From positions 3,390 to 67,389 of the forward strand of contig KB292432.1 in NCBI GenBank assembly GCA_000328365.1: a stretch of DNA of 64,000 bases, in the 5' to 3' direction. A model generated the notes under the pieces. The model saw nothing but the letters and a program-made list of their open reading frames with translations. It made no database searches and was not told the DNA's origin. Source of the stretch: Capitella teleta (lineage: Eukaryota > Annelida > Polychaeta > Capitellidae). Below are positions 61,701 through 64,000 of the stretch, one piece after another. Numbering within the stretch: position 1 is the first letter of the stretch; each line of letters begins with the position of its first letter. Made by a program: the position numbers and the translations under genes.

Positions 61701-62241
61701 TCTTTGAACTTGTACTTGAGTAATTTTTTTATTTAACAGGAGAAAGAGGAGCTTGATGAAATGAAAGTTGGCATTGGTTACCTCTTTCCCATCAAAAAGG
61801 TGATTTAATGCTGCATTTGATCTTACTCCTTTAGATATATTTTTTCCTATGGCAGATGTTTGCTTTATTTGACGTTGATCGCGATGGAAGGATGACACTT
61901 GCGGAATCAAAATCATTACCAGAAGAGGTGGGGTCACAATTTAAGATGCTTTCATCTGCATATTGGGTGGAGCCGTAAAACCCCAATCACTCACTCTTTC
62001 ATCTGCATCAGTCGTGCATGTACTGTTGTGGCTGATTAAATCTTATTTATTTTTTGTTGTGAAAGAAAATTATATTACTCAATATGGCGTGTCATTGCAG
62101 GCATGGGAAACAGTGAGGGAAGAATTGCAAAAAATGGATCTAATTTTAGCGAAGATTGAGGAGGAGATCCAGAGATTGGACGATGAACCGGGTCATTGGG
62201 AGCGATATCCCGATGGACCATCCGACAGAGAGGAGCTGTGA
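58786..62241 (+). CDS. ER-luminal JmjC oxygenase with EF-hand and REEL tail
   Basis: Ten exons (58786-59294, 59704-59770, 59835-59960, 60011-60060, 61212-61304, 61357-61536, 61609-61678, 61740-61799, 61856-61927, 62101-62241) join in frame to 455 residues. Residues 1-~30 are a signal peptide (ALFGLVFSFNIATVVCL core). The cupin/JmjC fold has WFSSGGTKSVVHTDSVDNIN, giving the HxD iron ligands H206 and D208, and YIPYKWIHQVRSF with the distal H284. Lys/Tyr residues nearby (IYRGQKEF) fit 2-oxoglutarate binding. An EF-hand calcium loop, DVDRDGRMTLAE, spans 391-402. A charged helix follows and the chain ends in REEL, a KDEL-type retrieval signal. A 2-oxoglutarate-dependent oxygenase (hydroxylase) acting in the ER is inferred; the substrate is unknown. 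The donor of exon 3 (GTTGGT) is weak. Intron 4 holds a Tc1 fragment. Confidence 0.85.
60420..60540 (-). mobile_element. Tc1-like transposase C-terminal remnant
   Basis: On the minus strand one frame reads LAQERIRIIIRSMSQRCMAC followed by IEAMRGHIHY. This is the conserved ending of Tc1/mariner (IS630) transposases ('I--LI-SM-RRC-ACI-A-GGHT-Y'). The preceding DDE part is not recognisable in the adjacent sequence, and no inverted ends were identified. It is a dead scrap in intron 4 of the JmjC gene. Confidence 0.75.
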
Positions 62242-63184
62242 CAAGCAGATGTGCAATAAGAGTTCAGATTTCAATCGAGACATTAGATAACTCAGGCTTA
62301 TAGTCAAGCATGGAATTTAAAAGAAAGATGAAGTTAACCTAGTGCTAAAAGTTAATTGTAAGTTTCATTATTTCATACATGTAGTCAGTCACCTTACATT
62401 CTTCATTCTGCATTTCGTCTGCATAGAATCTCAAAACTTATATTACTGTTGCTTATTCTAAGAATAAATATACTGGAAATTAAGATTTATTGCCATCGTG
62501 TTCATTAAAGCTCTAGGTATGTAATGTACATGTATAATATAATTCATAACTCAATTCATAATATTTTAATTTCTTATACATTGTATACATTTTTTAAACA
62601 TCTATTTAGGGAAAATATAAACAATCTGAACATGAAGAGAATCAAATAATATATGGGTATGTATATATTTTATGTCAGATTATCTATAATGTAAAGTTCC
62701 CAAATGTTGACCACTGAGTTAAAATCTATTACATACTACTGGATATCTATCAAAGTTTTAGGAATGTTGATAAAATATGCTTCAGGAGCTACTTGCTAGT
62801 ATTCTGTTACAAACATGCTACAGCTGCATGCTCATGTAATATACATTAATTGTTATATTTTAATATTTTCATTGAATATCCACCGAAAAATTCAGCAATG
62901 AAACATAATTGTACTTGTTATACATAGTGCGGTGTCTGTACGTATGCATTCGTACGCATCACCATGCAAGGCAAGGTAATGCAAGGTAAGATTGAGGTTT
63001 ACGGCTCCACCCAAACCATTCGGGTGAAGTGGGCGCCAGAACAGAAACCCGGGCTGGGGTTTTGTCCGATTTTTATCGATAAATCCCAAGGGTTCTTTTA
63101 TCTTCATCCTGCATACTACCATAAACAATAGTACACAGCGCCCGGCTTTGTTGCACATTGGGGGAGCAATGCATAGTTACTGAA
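62242..63184. other. 3' flank of the JmjC gene
   Basis: The poly(A) signal is probably near 62463 (GAATAAATATA). A 20-base block GGGTGGAGCCGTAAACCTCA (reverse of 62991-63013) resembles GGGTGGAGCCGTAAAACCCC at 61965 in the last intron, so a small repeat family occurs in both places. No gene is seen. Confidence 0.4.
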
Positions 63185-63330
63185 GAATTATAGTTATAAT
63201 TACGAATTGTAATTCACAATCATAGGCTCGTGGCCCGATGGGGCTTCGAACTCGGAACCTCGACCTCCACGGTCGGCATAGGATTGCAGGTAGCCGATCA
63301 AACTGACTTAATACCTTTTCGATGACCCCG
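63185..63330 (-). mobile_element. Probable tRNA-derived SINE
   Basis: On the minus strand GGGCGGCCGGGGTCATCG looks like an A-box region, and GAGTTCGAAGCCCCATCGGG contains a B-box-like GTTCGAAGCC. The spacing is tRNA-like, but no cloverleaf is complete. The end that would carry the SINE tail is not clear. Confidence 0.4.
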
Positions 63331-64000
63331 GCCGCCCCACTTGCCACTTTTCGGGGTGATGAAATATATTAATTCCACCAACCCTATTCCGACATAACCC
63401 ATTGCTGCGCAACAATTTGATTTTCAGCTAACAATGCCCGTGTTTCGTCCATTTAGACGATGTCACCATTGTGACCCCGACATCATTGCCGTGGTTGTTG
63501 CTGACCTCCCGCAATGGTCGCCGATTTCCCCATCTGTCAACCCCTCCTCGGCCCTCTCCAGCTGTTGACTCTGTCTGATAGAATCTGTCCGTTGGACAGC
63601 GAAGTGGACGGCAATCTAATGAAACGTCAAATCGTCTGACAGCCATGTTTTCCTCGGCTTTTCTTACTTCGCGAGGTCTTAAGTTCGTTATTGTCACTGC
63701 GTTGTATATTGCTGGAATCTTGTTCGACCAGGAACGTTTGAAGAATCCAATCATTAATAGATGTCGAATCACACTTTATTCAAACAGTTGGTTGCGTGGG
63801 GTTAGGGCTGCATAGAATAGTCGAGACAGATTCGAAAACACACCAATTACTGCCATCGTTATTTGAAATTGGATCATTGGAAGCATACGTTTGCACGCAA
63901 TTCCTAAGTAATCATAATGATTCACATTCTCGTAGACTGGTACAATAGGCTTATCCAGTATCCACTACATGTTCACGCTATTTCTCGGATGTCATATGTT
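63331..64000. other. Intergenic, nothing recognised
   Basis: A GC-richer segment at 63460-63680 has a minus-strand frame without family resemblance. No feature was supported up to the window end. Confidence 0.35.

Noticed and set aside
1-64000. Retroviral or other LTR element, Polinton or capsid-bearing element
   Set aside because: No LTR pair, reverse transcriptase/integrase set or capsid-like frame was seen; the mobile DNA here is DNA transposons, SINEs and a LINE scrap.

Overview
The window looks like nuclear DNA of an invertebrate animal, probably a marine bilaterian deuterostome or related lineage. The genes are spliced, mostly by very short introns of about 50-70 bases. They encode animal-specific proteins, including an Olig-class bHLH factor, SEC63, hnRNP Q/R and mitochondrial ribosomal protein S31. 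The intergenic DNA is AT-rich and full of small DNA transposons, tRNA-derived SINE pieces and simple repeats. I cannot name the phylum from the sequence alone. The compact introns are unusual for echinoderms and amphioxus and may point to a compact genome.

Left third (1-31 kb) is gene-poor. It starts with two tandem copies of a roughly 650-base repeat. An intronless membrane-protein gene follows (2339-3274), then a SINE with a LINE-like tail, a MITE with about 45-base inverted ends (4852-5557) and a second, inverted partial copy of it (8095-8470). A single-exon Olig-type transcription factor (9904-10647) sits alone, followed by a 240-base TTTTA microsatellite and about 9 kb without a firm gene. 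Two minus-strand genes come next: a secreted GH16 beta-glucanase/beta-glucan-recognition protein (19903-21472) and an aerolysin-fold protein (23043-23807). A decayed coding fragment (27382-27700) and a nested inverted-repeat/mariner-like complex (27790-30751) holding a 57-base minisatellite close this part.

Middle (31-48 kb) is gene-dense. SEC63 (31251-35140, +) converges on a long coiled-coil, tail-anchored protein on the minus strand (35657-40880). Its N-terminal EF-hand-like module and coiled coil resemble KASH5, the meiotic dynein adaptor of the nuclear envelope. That gene is divergent from MRPS31 (42246-47936, +), whose first intron of about 3.7 kb carries a pogo/Tigger element with a partial transposase and a second pogo-like MITE broken by a 50-base assembly gap.

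Right (48-64 kb): another pogo-like MITE (48569-49461), then the minus-strand hnRNP Q/R (SYNCRIP-type) gene (53162-56606) with a fourth pogo-like MITE just upstream. Divergent from it is a ten-exon gene for a predicted ER-luminal JmjC oxygenase with an EF-hand and a C-terminal REEL (58786-62241). A Tc1-like transposase tail lies in one of its introns. The last 1.7 kb holds a SINE-like piece and no recognised gene.

The protein-coding genes are mostly unrelated housekeeping, developmental and defence genes, not an operon-like system. The more distinctive points are the KASH5-like protein, the ER JmjC/EF-hand protein, the Asp replacing the usual GH16 nucleophile Glu, the intact aerolysin-fold gene, and several pogo families within about 15 kb.
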